A stretch of DNA of 19,621 nt from an uncultured Atopobium sp. (GTDB lineage Bacteria > Actinomycetota > Coriobacteriia > Coriobacteriales > Atopobiaceae). The position numbers were made by a program, and so were the translations under genes. The stretch spans positions 1-19,621 of the forward strand of contig CALIAD010000019.1 of assembly GCA_938041635.1 (NCBI GenBank), read 5' to 3'. Positions 7,051-13,428 of the stretch are shown piece after piece (within the stretch, counting starts at the first letter, position 1; each line of letters starts with the position of its first letter). The notes beneath the pieces are model-generated. The model made no database searches. It was not told where the DNA came from and saw only the letters and a program-made list of their open reading frames with translations.

Positions 7051-7133
7051 CAATTCCATGTTTTTAAAATTGTGCGAGTGACCATGCCTTGGAAAGATTC
7101 GCGTCAGATAGTTGCAAGACTAGAGGCAAATTA

Positions 7134-7163
7134 CTGACAAATTGCCAATTTAAGCTTTATATG
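7134..7163 (+). promoter_or_regulatory. Possible upstream rpsF operon promoter
   Basis: CTGACA (7134-7139) and TATATG (7158-7163) are 18 bp apart. The spacer contains a 13-bp dyad, AAATTGCCAATTT (7139-7151, six-base arms around one base), a possible operator. Confidence 0.35.
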
Positions 7164-7195
7164 TGGACTGCATGTGAGAAAGTTTGTGGGTCAGT

Positions 7196-7224
7196 TTCGT
7201 ATTTGAGCATTTATGTGGTATGAT
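7196..7224 (+). promoter_or_regulatory. Probable main rpsF operon promoter
   Basis: An extended -10, TGG-TATGAT (TATGAT at 7219-7224), has a poor -35-like TTCGTA 17 bp upstream (7196-7201). The start point would be near 7231, giving a leader of about 65 nt that contains the hairpin at 7243-7271. Confidence 0.5.
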
Positions 7225-7242
7225 GCTTGGTCGAACTTTCCT

Positions 7243-7271
7243 GCTTCGGGTGCACCTTCACTTCCCGAAGC
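7243..7271 (+). promoter_or_regulatory. Leader hairpin before rpsF, candidate S6:S18 autoregulatory site
   Basis: GCTTCGGG (7243-7250) pairs with CCCGAAGC (7264-7271) around a 13-nt loop, ending 11 bases before the GGAGGTG ribosome-binding site. Many bacteria carry an rpsF leader hairpin with a CCG-containing element that binds the S6:S18 complex and represses the operon. Position and the CCGAAG 3' arm fit, but I cannot confirm the bulge geometry. Confidence 0.4.
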
Positions 7272-7295
7272 CATTAGCCCAGAGGAGGTGACAAT

Positions 7296-7589
7296 ATGAA
7301 GGCCTATGAACTGCTGTTTTTTGTTGACCCAGCTTCCACCGAGGAAGTCCGCGCTGGTGTAATGAAGCGTATTGACGTTGCTATCACCACTGACGGCGGA
7401 GTAGTCGACAGCGTCGAGGATTGGGGTAAGCGTAAGCTTGCTTTTGAGATCGACGATCTTACCGAGGGTGACTATACCCTCATCAATTTCCATGCAGATC
7501 CAACGCAGATTGCAGAGCTTGATCGAGTCCTGCGAATCAATGATGCTGTTAAGCGTCACATGATCGTGCGTCGAGTCGATAAGGACTAA
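7296..7589 (+). CDS. rpsF: 30S ribosomal protein S6
   Basis: The 97-residue product has the S6 layout: MKAYELLFFVDPA at the start, the DWGKRKLAFEIDDLTEGDYTLINFHAD core (residues 47-69), and IAELDRVLRINDAVKRHMIVRR near the end. S6 binds the central domain of 16S rRNA together with S18, encoded two genes downstream, and helps platform assembly of the small subunit. A strong GAGGAGGTG ribosome-binding site fixes the ATG. It heads the conserved rpsF-ssb-rpsR operon. The stop codon TAA is the loop of a perfect 6-bp inverted repeat, 7581-7595. Confidence 0.97.
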   Translation: MKAYELLFFVDPASTEEVRAGVMKRIDVAITTDGGVVDSVEDWGKRKLAFEIDDLTEGDYTLINFHADPTQIAELDRVLRINDAVKRHMIVRRVDKD

Positions 7590-7606
7590 GTCCTTGTAAT
7601 GGAAAA

Positions 7607-7621
7607 GTGGAATTATTCCAC
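7607..7621 (+). promoter_or_regulatory. Small hairpin before ssb
   Basis: GTGGAA-TTA-TTCCAC is a perfect 15-nt inverted repeat in the 52-nt rpsF-ssb gap, ending 20 bases before the chosen ssb start. It could affect mRNA processing or ssb translation. No T-tract follows, so it is not a terminator. Confidence 0.45.
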
Positions 7622-7641
7622 GATGAGAGGTAGTGAGATTT

Positions 7642-8094
7642 ATGAGTATTAACAGGGTTAACATTTCGGGCAACCTGACCCGTGACCCGGAGCTTCGCTC
7701 CACAGCAGGCGGTACCCAGATTCTATCCTTCGGCGTTGCGGTTAACGATCGTCGCAGGAACCAGCAGACCGGTGAGTGGGAAGATGTTCCCAATTTCGTT
7801 GACTGCGTAGTATTTGGACAGCGTGCTGAAGCACTTTCCCGCTTCCTCTCCAAGGGTTCGAAGGTTGCTATTGAAGGCAAACTTCGTTTCAGCTCCTGGG
7901 AGACGAAGGAAGGACAGCGTCGCAGCAAGCTTGAAGTTGTTGTTGATGAGGTCGAGTTCCTTTCTAGGAATCAGCAGGGTGGAGCCCCTATGTCACAGGG
8001 CGCACCATCTTATGCAGCTCCAACTCCACAGGCACCCGCTCCCGTTCCGGCTCCGCCAGACGAGGAGTTCTACGATGCTGATATTCCGTTTTAA
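7642..8094 (+). CDS. ssb: Single-stranded DNA-binding protein
   Basis: The 150-residue protein starts MSINRVNISGNLTRDPELR, the usual OB-fold opening, followed by FGVAVNDRRRNQQTGEWEDVPNF, FGQRAE and SKLEVVVDEVEFL. Residues from about 113 form a Gly/Ala/Pro-rich linker, and the protein ends DADIPF, the acidic tip that recruits replication and repair partners to ssDNA. The ATG at 7642 was chosen over an in-frame GTG at 7633: the GTG is only two bases from the AGAGG ribosome-binding site, and the family starts near MSINRV. The ATG spacing of 11 is slightly long. The gene is in an operon between the two ribosomal proteins, the conserved order in most Gram-positive bacteria. A bacterium often has a second SSB, but none is in view. 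Confidence 0.96.
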   Translation: MSINRVNISGNLTRDPELRSTAGGTQILSFGVAVNDRRRNQQTGEWEDVPNFVDCVVFGQRAEALSRFLSKGSKVAIEGKLRFSSWETKEGQRRSKLEVVVDEVEFLSRNQQGGAPMSQGAPSYAAPTPQAPAPVPAPPDEEFYDADIPF

Positions 8095-8142
8095 ACGTCA
8101 GACAGCAACACAGACGTTACTGTCATCTGAAAGGTAAAAGAC

Positions 8143-8415
8143 ATGGCTCAGCAGAAACAAGATTTCCAGCGCCAGCCGCGTCGCAAGTATTGCCAGTTCT
8201 GCAAGGAGGAGACTGAGTTCATCGATTACAAAGATACTCAGCTTCTTCGTAAGTACATGACCGACCGTGGCAAGATTAAGCCTCGTCGCGTCACTGGCAC
8301 CTGCACGCAGCACCAGCACGACATTGCACTTGCTATCAAGCGCGCACGCGAGATGGCACTTCTGCCCTACACTGTCCCTGTGGTTTCCAGCCGCGGTGGC
8401 CGTAGTCGCGGATAA
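8143..8415 (+). CDS. rpsR: 30S ribosomal protein S18
   Basis: The 90-residue product carries the S18 core, YCQFCKEETEFIDYKDTQLLRKYMTDRGKIKPRRVTG, with the usual basic ends. S18 forms a heterodimer with S6 and binds 16S rRNA in the platform. Cys17, Cys20, Cys54 and His57 form a possible zinc site (C-x-x-C then C-x-x-H), so this looks like a zinc-binding S18; many genomes keep both zinc and zinc-free paralogues. A GAAAGG ribosome-binding site precedes the ATG. The 48-nt gap after ssb is short enough for one transcript. Confidence 0.97.
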   Translation: MAQQKQDFQRQPRRKYCQFCKEETEFIDYKDTQLLRKYMTDRGKIKPRRVTGTCTQHQHDIALAIKRAREMALLPYTVPVVSSRGGRSRG

Positions 8416-8447
8416 CCTATCTGTTCTTCAGGTAGAGTTGGTTAGCA

Positions 8448-9506
8448 ATGGATAGACCGGATTCAAATATTCCTCAGGCACCTGAAGGGTATTCTCGCCC
8501 AGAGAGTAGCCCACAGAATTTTGCCGGTCCAAGCAACCAAAACGGAGGCAAGCCGCGTCCGTTTGAAGCTCCAACCTACAAGCAAGGCTTTGTTCTTTGC
8601 GTTGTTGGCGGAGTAATTACCGGGCTCCTTTCTTTTATTGGAGCAGCTTTAGTTGCGTATGGCATGGTAATTGCTGTCTATTGCAAAAAAGGGCACGGAT
8701 GGTTTGGTCCTGCTATTACTTCAGTACTTGTTACGGGTATAGCAGCTTATTTGCTCTCGGGACCAACGGAGGCGGCTACTTCAGTTACCGCTTGTGCACT
8801 TGCTCTTGGAGTTGGCTACGCTTTTGCAACAGAGAAACTCACCGTTGGTGTTGGATCTCTTCTTGTAGGAGCAACGGCTTTGGCACTTCTGGGATACGAC
8901 GCGTTCTTTGCCGCAATGGCAGGAACAACTCTTCCCGAGCTTGCTCAGAACGTATTTAATCAATACGCCTCGCAGGTCTCAGGTGCTTCTCCAGAGATCC
9001 AAGAAGGTCTTTCAACGGCAAAGGCACTCTTTATGCTCTTTTGGCCAACCAGCTATACCGGTATGGCGCTTTTATATTTTGTAATTGCGCGTTTTGGAGC
9101 TCGAACAGTGTATAAAGCACTGACAAGAGACCCACAGAAATTGCCACAGTTCCAGCTGATGGACGTTCCATTTTGGATGTGTGCTCTTACCGTGGCCAAC
9201 TTGTTTGTGTATGCACTTTCAAGCACCATTTTGTCTGCACAAGACATACTTCAGCTTATTACGTTGAATGTGTTTATGGCTCTTAGAGTTGTGTTTGCTC
9301 TTCAGGGCCTTGCAGTGCTCACATGGTTTGTGCGCGAGAAGCACTTCTCGCCAGCACTTTCTCTGTCACTGTTTGTATTGGCAGGCATGTTAGAAGTTCA
9401 GTTAGGCATTATGGCTCTCGTAGGACTTATTGACGCCTGGGTAAACTTCCGAAAGCTTAATCGCTCAGGAAACCAGGATTCAGAGCCTACGATAAACAAC
9501 AACTAG
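8448..9506 (+). CDS. DUF2232 (YybS-like) membrane protein
   Basis: This 352-residue integral membrane protein has a polar N-terminal tail (about 1-45, Pro/Asn-rich), then hydrophobic segments near 46-80, 87-105, 111-127, 133-158, 190-215, 240-262, 267-296 and 301-332. The layout with VPFWMCALTVANLFVYAL near 239 and a VVFALQGLAVLTWFVREK motif near 281 matches the DUF2232 (B. subtilis YybS) family, which commonly sits between rpsR and rplI, exactly as here. The biochemical role is not known. The start ATG has only a weak GTAGAG-type ribosome-binding site; a later start would lose conserved sequence. The gene carries two copies of the TTCTCGCC octamer. Being in the ribosomal operon argues for co-expression with translation. 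Confidence 0.8.
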   Translation: MDRPDSNIPQAPEGYSRPESSPQNFAGPSNQNGGKPRPFEAPTYKQGFVLCVVGGVITGLLSFIGAALVAYGMVIAVYCKKGHGWFGPAITSVLVTGIAAYLLSGPTEAATSVTACALALGVGYAFATEKLTVGVGSLLVGATALALLGYDAFFAAMAGTTLPELAQNVFNQYASQVSGASPEIQEGLSTAKALFMLFWPTSYTGMALLYFVIARFGARTVYKALTRDPQKLPQFQLMDVPFWMCALTVANLFVYALSSTILSAQDILQLITLNVFMALRVVFALQGLAVLTWFVREKHFSPALSLSLFVLAGMLEVQLGIMALVGLIDAWVNFRKLNRSGNQDSEPTINNN

Positions 9507-9538
9507 TCGATACCATCGACTCATCAAAGGAGTTTCCC

Positions 9539-10063
9539 ATGAAAGTTATTCTCTTGGGCGAGCTTCGCGGTAAGGGCGGCGAAGGCGACATCGTAGAGGT
9601 CGCACAGGGTTATGCGGAGAACTTCCTGTTCCCCAACAAGATTGCCCAGCCTGCTACACCGGGTAACATCAAGCAGCTTGAGGAGCGTCGTCACAATATC
9701 GCTAAGCGCGAAGAGCAGCGTATTGCTGACGCAAATGCTACCAAGGCAGCTCTTGATGGCAAGCTCGTAACTGTTGACGCTCGCATTGGCGAGGAGGGCC
9801 AGCTCTTTGGCTCCGTCACCACCGCTCAGATTGCTGACGCAATCGAGGCACAGCTCAACGTCACCGTTGATCGTAAGCGCATTGCTCGTAGCGCTGCTAT
9901 CAAGACCGCTGGTCGCCACAATGTCACCATTGAGCTTTACCGTGACATCACCGCTACCGTCGTTGTTCTTGTTGGCGAGGACGATGCTGCTCCTGCAGAG
10001 GAGGAGACCGAGGAGGTTGCCGCTGAGGCAACCGTCGAGGTTGAGGTTGAGTCCGCAGAGTAG
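9539..10063 (+). CDS. rplI: 50S ribosomal protein L9
   Basis: The 174-residue product opens with MKVILLGELRGKGGEGDIVEVAQGYAENFLFP, the N-terminal RNA-binding domain with its GKGG and GYAENFL marks, followed by the long connecting helix (about 45-75) and the C-terminal domain ending near 150. About 25 extra residues, rich in Glu, Ala and Val, form an acidic tail not present in the usual 148-residue L9. L9 binds 23S rRNA domain V and reaches across the ribosome. The AAAGGAG ribosome-binding site is six bases before the ATG. The gene is 32 nt after the DUF2232 gene and closes the ribosomal operon. Confidence 0.96.
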   Translation: MKVILLGELRGKGGEGDIVEVAQGYAENFLFPNKIAQPATPGNIKQLEERRHNIAKREEQRIADANATKAALDGKLVTVDARIGEEGQLFGSVTTAQIADAIEAQLNVTVDRKRIARSAAIKTAGRHNVTIELYRDITATVVVLVGEDDAAPAEEETEEVAAEATVEVEVESAE

Positions 10064-10081
10064 TTTTATGCATGCATAAAA
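10064..10081. repeat. Perfect 18-bp palindrome abutting the rplI stop
   Basis: TTTTATGCATGCATAAAA is a perfect palindrome that starts at the base right after the rplI TAG. As RNA it would form only a weak hairpin, with no T-tract after it. It may help transcript 3'-end processing or be a protein-binding dyad. Confidence 0.5.
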
Positions 10082-10143
10082 CACTGTTCTCCTGCATTTT
10101 TTGGTGGTTTATACAATTTCTGCAGTTTTCTACAGATTTGTAA

Positions 10144-10158
10144 GCTTTTATAAAAAGC
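10144..10158. repeat. GCTTTT/AAAAGC inverted repeat
   Basis: A perfect 6-bp inverted repeat with a three-base ATA centre, in the 3' untranslated region of the rplI transcript. No T-tract follows on the plus strand. Confidence 0.5.
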
Positions 10159-10192
10159 AAGGCCATCTTAAAAGAATGGAATGTTTGTTCGA

Positions 10193-10232
10193 ACCACCCC
10201 TTTGTGAAACATAACAAAGGGGTGGTCTTTTT
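10193..10232 (+). terminator. Terminator of the rpsF-rplI operon
   Basis: A perfect 12-bp stem, ACCACCCCTTTG (10193-10204) with CAAAGGGGTGGT (10215-10226), closes a 10-nt loop and is followed by CTTTTT. It lies 130 nt after the rplI stop, so the transcript would carry a long untranslated 3' end that includes further dyads at 10064-10081 and 10144-10158. Confidence 0.93.
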
Positions 10233-10284
10233 ATGTGTAGATAGAACGGTATATTTTCTTATACTCTACCTGCGGTTATTCAAA

Positions 10285-10551
10285 ATGTTATGTAAAACAT
10301 ATTCACTTAACCTGCGGAATTGTAATTTGATTTGTATAACTGCAGATAAGCAATTGTGTAGAAAATACCACGTGTCGAAAAAAGTCCAAAAAATGTTGAA
10401 AACGTTGAAAACTCAAGGAAATCCCGCTCAGGGTATGCGAGTTTTGGAAAATCGTGTTGAAGACTTAACTTTTCGAATTTTGCAAGCCAAAATGACCCTT
10501 TATTTTTTTGAAAAGTACACTACTATTCACATTCATTCCCAAAAAACATGA
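10285..10551 (+). CDS. Possible small protein or gene remnant in AT-rich gap before dnaB
   Basis: The frame is free of stops from 10204, inside the operon terminator, to a TGA at 10549-10551; the first ATG after the terminator is at 10285, giving about 88 residues. The product is lysine- and cysteine-rich, with an amphipathic-looking stretch, GMRVLENRVEDLTFRILQAK, near its end. There is no Shine-Dalgarno signal near the ATG, the base composition is clearly more AT-rich than in the neighbouring genes, and I recognise no family. An open run of 115 codons in AT-rich DNA is unlikely by chance but not impossible. It may be a weakly expressed small gene, a degenerate remnant, or chance. The rest of the 500-nt gap between rplI and dnaB shows only the dyads and terminator listed separately. 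Confidence 0.25.
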   Translation: MLCKTYSLNLRNCNLICITADKQLCRKYHVSKKVQKMLKTLKTQGNPAQGMRVLENRVEDLTFRILQAKMTLYFFEKYTTIHIHSQKT

Positions 10552-10563
10552 TTGGAAAAGACG

Positions 10564-12003
10564 ATGGCACAAGACTCGTTTGAGATGAATCCTACGCAAT
10601 TGACGGCCCTAGAGAACGCCTCTATGCCACAAGATTCTGATGCCGAGTTTTCCATTCTTTCCGCAATGATTCTTTCGGAAGAGATCAGAGGAGAATGCCT
10701 CATTAGGCTTTCTTCCGAGGATTTCTATATTCCATCCAATCAAATTATTTTTGAGGCAATTAAGTCCCTGTTTGACAATAACAAGCCAGTAGACGTCATT
10801 TCGCTTGCAGACCACCTTAAGAGTAACGGCAAGTTTGAGCGCGCTGGAGGAGCTGTCCGTTTAGCAGAGCTTGGAAACAACCCACTTGCTATGGTTGGTT
10901 GGGAAAACCACGCTGTTATGCTGCACCGTGATACTACGCTCAGAAAGATGATTAGTGCTTCTGCAAAGATTTCTGCGCTTGCCTACAACGCGCCAGAAGA
11001 TACAAAAGAAGTAGTTGACCAGGCAGAAAAGCTCATTTTTGATGTAACCAACAGAGATGTTCAGCAGTCTGAGCAGGGCATTGAAGACATCATGACTGAT
11101 CTCTTTGAAGAGCTTCAGCAAAATGCTGGCAAAGATGCTTCAGAGCTGGGTGTTCAAACTGGATTTGCAACCCTAGACAACCTCTTCCAAGGTCTTCGTC
11201 CTGGTCAGATGGTTGTTATCGGCGCTCGTCCTGGTGTTGGTAAGACCTCTTTTGCTCTCAGCATGGCCTATAACGCCGCAGTTTCCGGTGCAACTGTTGC
11301 GCTCTTCTCGCTTGAGATGAGTAAGATTGAGATTGCGCAGAGGCTGTTGGCCTCTGAGTCAAAGGTTGATTTGCAGACCATCCGTTCTTCCAACATCAGA
11401 AATGAGCAGTGGCCTACCCTTCTGGAGGCAGCAGAGCGCATTTCTCGCCTTAAAATCATCGTTGACGATACTCCGGGCACAACAGTCACAGAAATCCGCG
11501 CAAAAGCCCGCAGAATGCTTAATAAGGCCGAGAAGGGCGTCATTATCATCGACTACCTCCAGCTGCTTTCTCCACCAGCCGAGAAGGGCCGTGCAGACAG
11601 TCGTGCAACTGAGGTTTCTGAGATGTCTCGTGGCATTAAGATTATGGCTAAAGACCTCAAGGCGCCTGTTATTGCACTTTCTCAGCTCAATCGTACGCTT
11701 GAGAACAGAAACGGCAAGCGTCCACAGCTTTCTGACCTGCGTGAGTCCGGCGCAATCGAGCAGGATGCAGATATTGTTTTGCTGCTTGACCGCTCACTGA
11801 GCGATGAAGAAGCCGCACGCGATGACCGTCCTGATAAAGACGTTACCAACATCATTGTTGCAAAGAACCGCGCAGGTGCTCTGAGGGATGTTCCTGTTAT
11901 GTTTATGCCAACATCCACCAAGTTTGTTGAGATCTACCAGGGAAATAATTACTCAGAAAGTGAAGCCGCTCAGTACGCTGCGATGGCAAACCCCGCGCAT
12001 TAA
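10564..12003 (+). CDS. dnaB: Replicative DNA helicase DnaB
   Basis: The 479-residue helicase has an N-terminal primase-binding domain (from about residue 25, DAEFSILSAMILSEE) and a RecA-like ATPase domain. Walker A is GARPGVGKTS (220-229), the DNA-binding/ATP region includes FSLEMSKIEIAQRLLA, Walker B is VIIIDYLQLL with the Asp at 330, and SQLNRTLENR is followed by LSDLRESGAIEQDAD. DnaB is the hexameric fork helicase that moves 5' to 3' on the lagging strand. The ATG at 10564 is preferred over the TTG at 10552 because it gives the usual short N-terminus; the ribosome-binding site (GGA, seven bases upstream) is weak. The gene follows the rplI terminator but is separated from it by about 330 nt, so it must have its own promoter, which I could not place. 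No intein is present. Confidence 0.97.
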   Translation: MAQDSFEMNPTQLTALENASMPQDSDAEFSILSAMILSEEIRGECLIRLSSEDFYIPSNQIIFEAIKSLFDNNKPVDVISLADHLKSNGKFERAGGAVRLAELGNNPLAMVGWENHAVMLHRDTTLRKMISASAKISALAYNAPEDTKEVVDQAEKLIFDVTNRDVQQSEQGIEDIMTDLFEELQQNAGKDASELGVQTGFATLDNLFQGLRPGQMVVIGARPGVGKTSFALSMAYNAAVSGATVALFSLEMSKIEIAQRLLASESKVDLQTIRSSNIRNEQWPTLLEAAERISRLKIIVDDTPGTTVTEIRAKARRMLNKAEKGVIIIDYLQLLSPPAEKGRADSRATEVSEMSRGIKIMAKDLKAPVIALSQLNRTLENRNGKRPQLSDLRESGAIEQDADIVLLLDRSLSDEEAARDDRPDKDVTNIIVAKNRAGALRDVPVMFMPTSTKFVEIYQGNNYSESEAAQYAAMANPAH

Positions 12004-12044
12004 TCGTTTCTTATGTGTGACAAAACCTCTGCGCTTCTGTGCTT

Positions 12045-12073
12045 TTGCGAGCGGTATTAGATATACTTATGAA
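12045..12073 (+). promoter_or_regulatory. Possible purA operon promoter
   Basis: TTGCGA (12045-12050) and TATGAA (12068-12073) are 17 bp apart in the 141-nt gap after dnaB. A second -10-like TATACT lies at 12062-12067. The match is moderate. Confidence 0.35.
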
Positions 12074-12093
12074 GCAACCCCTAAAGAGGTTGC
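12074..12093 (+). promoter_or_regulatory. Leader hairpin before purA
   Basis: GCAACC (12074-12079) pairs with GGTTGC (12088-12093) around an eight-base loop, 51 nt before the purA start. No U-tract follows and no purine-riboswitch core was found, so a regulatory role is only possible. Confidence 0.3.
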
Positions 12094-12144
12094 AACCGTC
12101 ATGTAATGGTCGTGTTTGTAGATAGCTGCGATAGGGGAGAACTT

Positions 12145-13425
12145 ATGCCAGCTTCCGTACTTGTTGGTGCTCAGTGGGGAGACGAGGGTAAGGGTAAAGT
12201 TACCGACCTCATTTCCGGAGATTTTGACGTTGTTTGCCGTTACGCAGGTGGTGCAAATGCGGGCCACACGGTAATTGCTGGAGATACAAAGCTTGCACTT
12301 CACCAGGTTCCATCTGGCGTTATGTATGAGAACACCTATCCAGTTATTGGTAATGGCTGCATTGTTGACCCAGAGGTTCTTCTCGGCGAGATTGACATGC
12401 TGGAGAGCAAGGGTATTTCCTGCGACCTGCTCAAGATTTCCGGTAACGCTCACATTGTTATGCCTTATCACAAAGATCTTGATGGCGTACACGAGAAGAA
12501 GCTGGGCAAGAATCTTATTGGTACCACCAAGCGCGGTGTCGGTCCAACGTATATGGACAAGATGAACCGCACTGGCCTGCGTATTCAGGACATGCTTGAC
12601 GAGAAGATCTTCCGCAAGAAGCTTGAAGCTGCACTTGAGTACACCAATCCAATCTTGAGCCTTGTGTATGGCCTTCCAACCTATACCGTTGACCAGATTT
12701 GCGAGACCTACCTGCGTTATGCAGATCGCATTCGTCCTTACATTGTTGAGTCTTCTCTCTTCCTCAATGAAGAGCTTGAGGCTGGCAAGAACATTCTCTT
12801 CGAGGGCGCTCAGGCAACCATGCTTGATATTGACCACGGCACCTATCCATTTGTTACCTCTTCTAGCTGCACTGCTGGTGGCGCAGTTACCGGTTCTGGC
12901 GTTGGTCCAACCAACATTGACCGCGTCCTGGGCATTGCAAAGGCATACCTCACACGCGTTGGCTCTGGTCCATTCCCAACAGAGCTCTTTGACGAGACGG
13001 GTGATCTTCTTGGCGAAGTTGGCCATGAGTACGGCGTTACTACTGGCCGTAAGCGCCGTTGCGGTTGGTATGACGCAGTAGTTGTTAACTACGCGGCTCG
13101 CATTAATGGCCTCACTGATCTGGCAATTACCAAGCTTGACGTTCTTGGCTGCCTGGACGAGATTAAGGTATGCGTTGCTTATGAGTGCGACGGCAAGATT
13201 TACAAGACCGTCCCAGAGCACCAGAGCGTCTTCTATCACGCAAAGCCTGTGTACGAGACTCTTCCTGGTTGGAAGTGCGATATCTCTAACGTTCGCAACT
13301 TCTACCAGCTACCTCGTGAGGCTAAGGACTACATTGACTTCCTGGAGCAACTTGCTGGTGTACGCGTTTCTATCATCACCGTTGGTCCAGATCGCGAGCA
13401 GACAATCGACCGCTACTGGAGGTAA
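12145..13425 (+). CDS. purA: Adenylosuccinate synthetase
   Basis: The 426-residue enzyme makes adenylosuccinate from IMP, aspartate and GTP, the first committed step to AMP. Motifs: the P-loop-like QWGDEGKGK with catalytic Asp13 (10-18), NAGHTV with the His41 acid, the IMP-loop TTKRGVGPTY, TSSSCTAGGA, the aspartate-binding TTGRKRRCGW, and TKLDVL near the guanine site. An in-frame ATG 39 bases upstream was rejected, because MPASVLVGAQWGDEG is the family's normal start and GGGGAG precedes it. The stop is three bases before the next gene, whose ribosome-binding site overlaps the end of purA, so the two are translationally coupled. Purine genes are otherwise scattered in this class of genome, so this pairing with purD is notable. 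Confidence 0.97.
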   Translation: MPASVLVGAQWGDEGKGKVTDLISGDFDVVCRYAGGANAGHTVIAGDTKLALHQVPSGVMYENTYPVIGNGCIVDPEVLLGEIDMLESKGISCDLLKISGNAHIVMPYHKDLDGVHEKKLGKNLIGTTKRGVGPTYMDKMNRTGLRIQDMLDEKIFRKKLEAALEYTNPILSLVYGLPTYTVDQICETYLRYADRIRPYIVESSLFLNEELEAGKNILFEGAQATMLDIDHGTYPFVTSSSCTAGGAVTGSGVGPTNIDRVLGIAKAYLTRVGSGPFPTELFDETGDLLGEVGHEYGVTTGRKRRCGWYDAVVVNYAARINGLTDLAITKLDVLGCLDEIKVCVAYECDGKIYKTVPEHQSVFYHAKPVYETLPGWKCDISNVRNFYQLPREAKDYIDFLEQLAGVRVSIITVGPDREQTIDRYWR

Positions 13426-13428
13426 CCC

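Noticed and set aside
7633..7641. GTG start for ssb nine bases upstream.
   Set aside because: Only two bases from the AGAGG signal; the ATG at 7642 gives the usual SSB N-terminus.
10552..10563. TTG start for dnaB.
   Set aside because: No better ribosome-binding site than the ATG at 10564, and TTG starts are rare.
10064..10563. Replication origin near dnaB, given the AT-rich gap.
   Set aside because: No TTATCCACA-type DnaA boxes, no cluster of repeats and no dnaA or dnaN nearby.
12106..12144. Upstream in-frame ATG for purA.
   Set aside because: No ribosome-binding site before it; the standard PurA start and GGGGAG point to 12145.
12004..12144. Purine riboswitch in the purA leader.
   Set aside because: No conserved purine-riboswitch core or three-way junction could be found, only one short hairpin.
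12067..13239. A 390-codon minus-strand frame inside purA.
   Set aside because: Fully covered by purA, with no start signal and no known domain.
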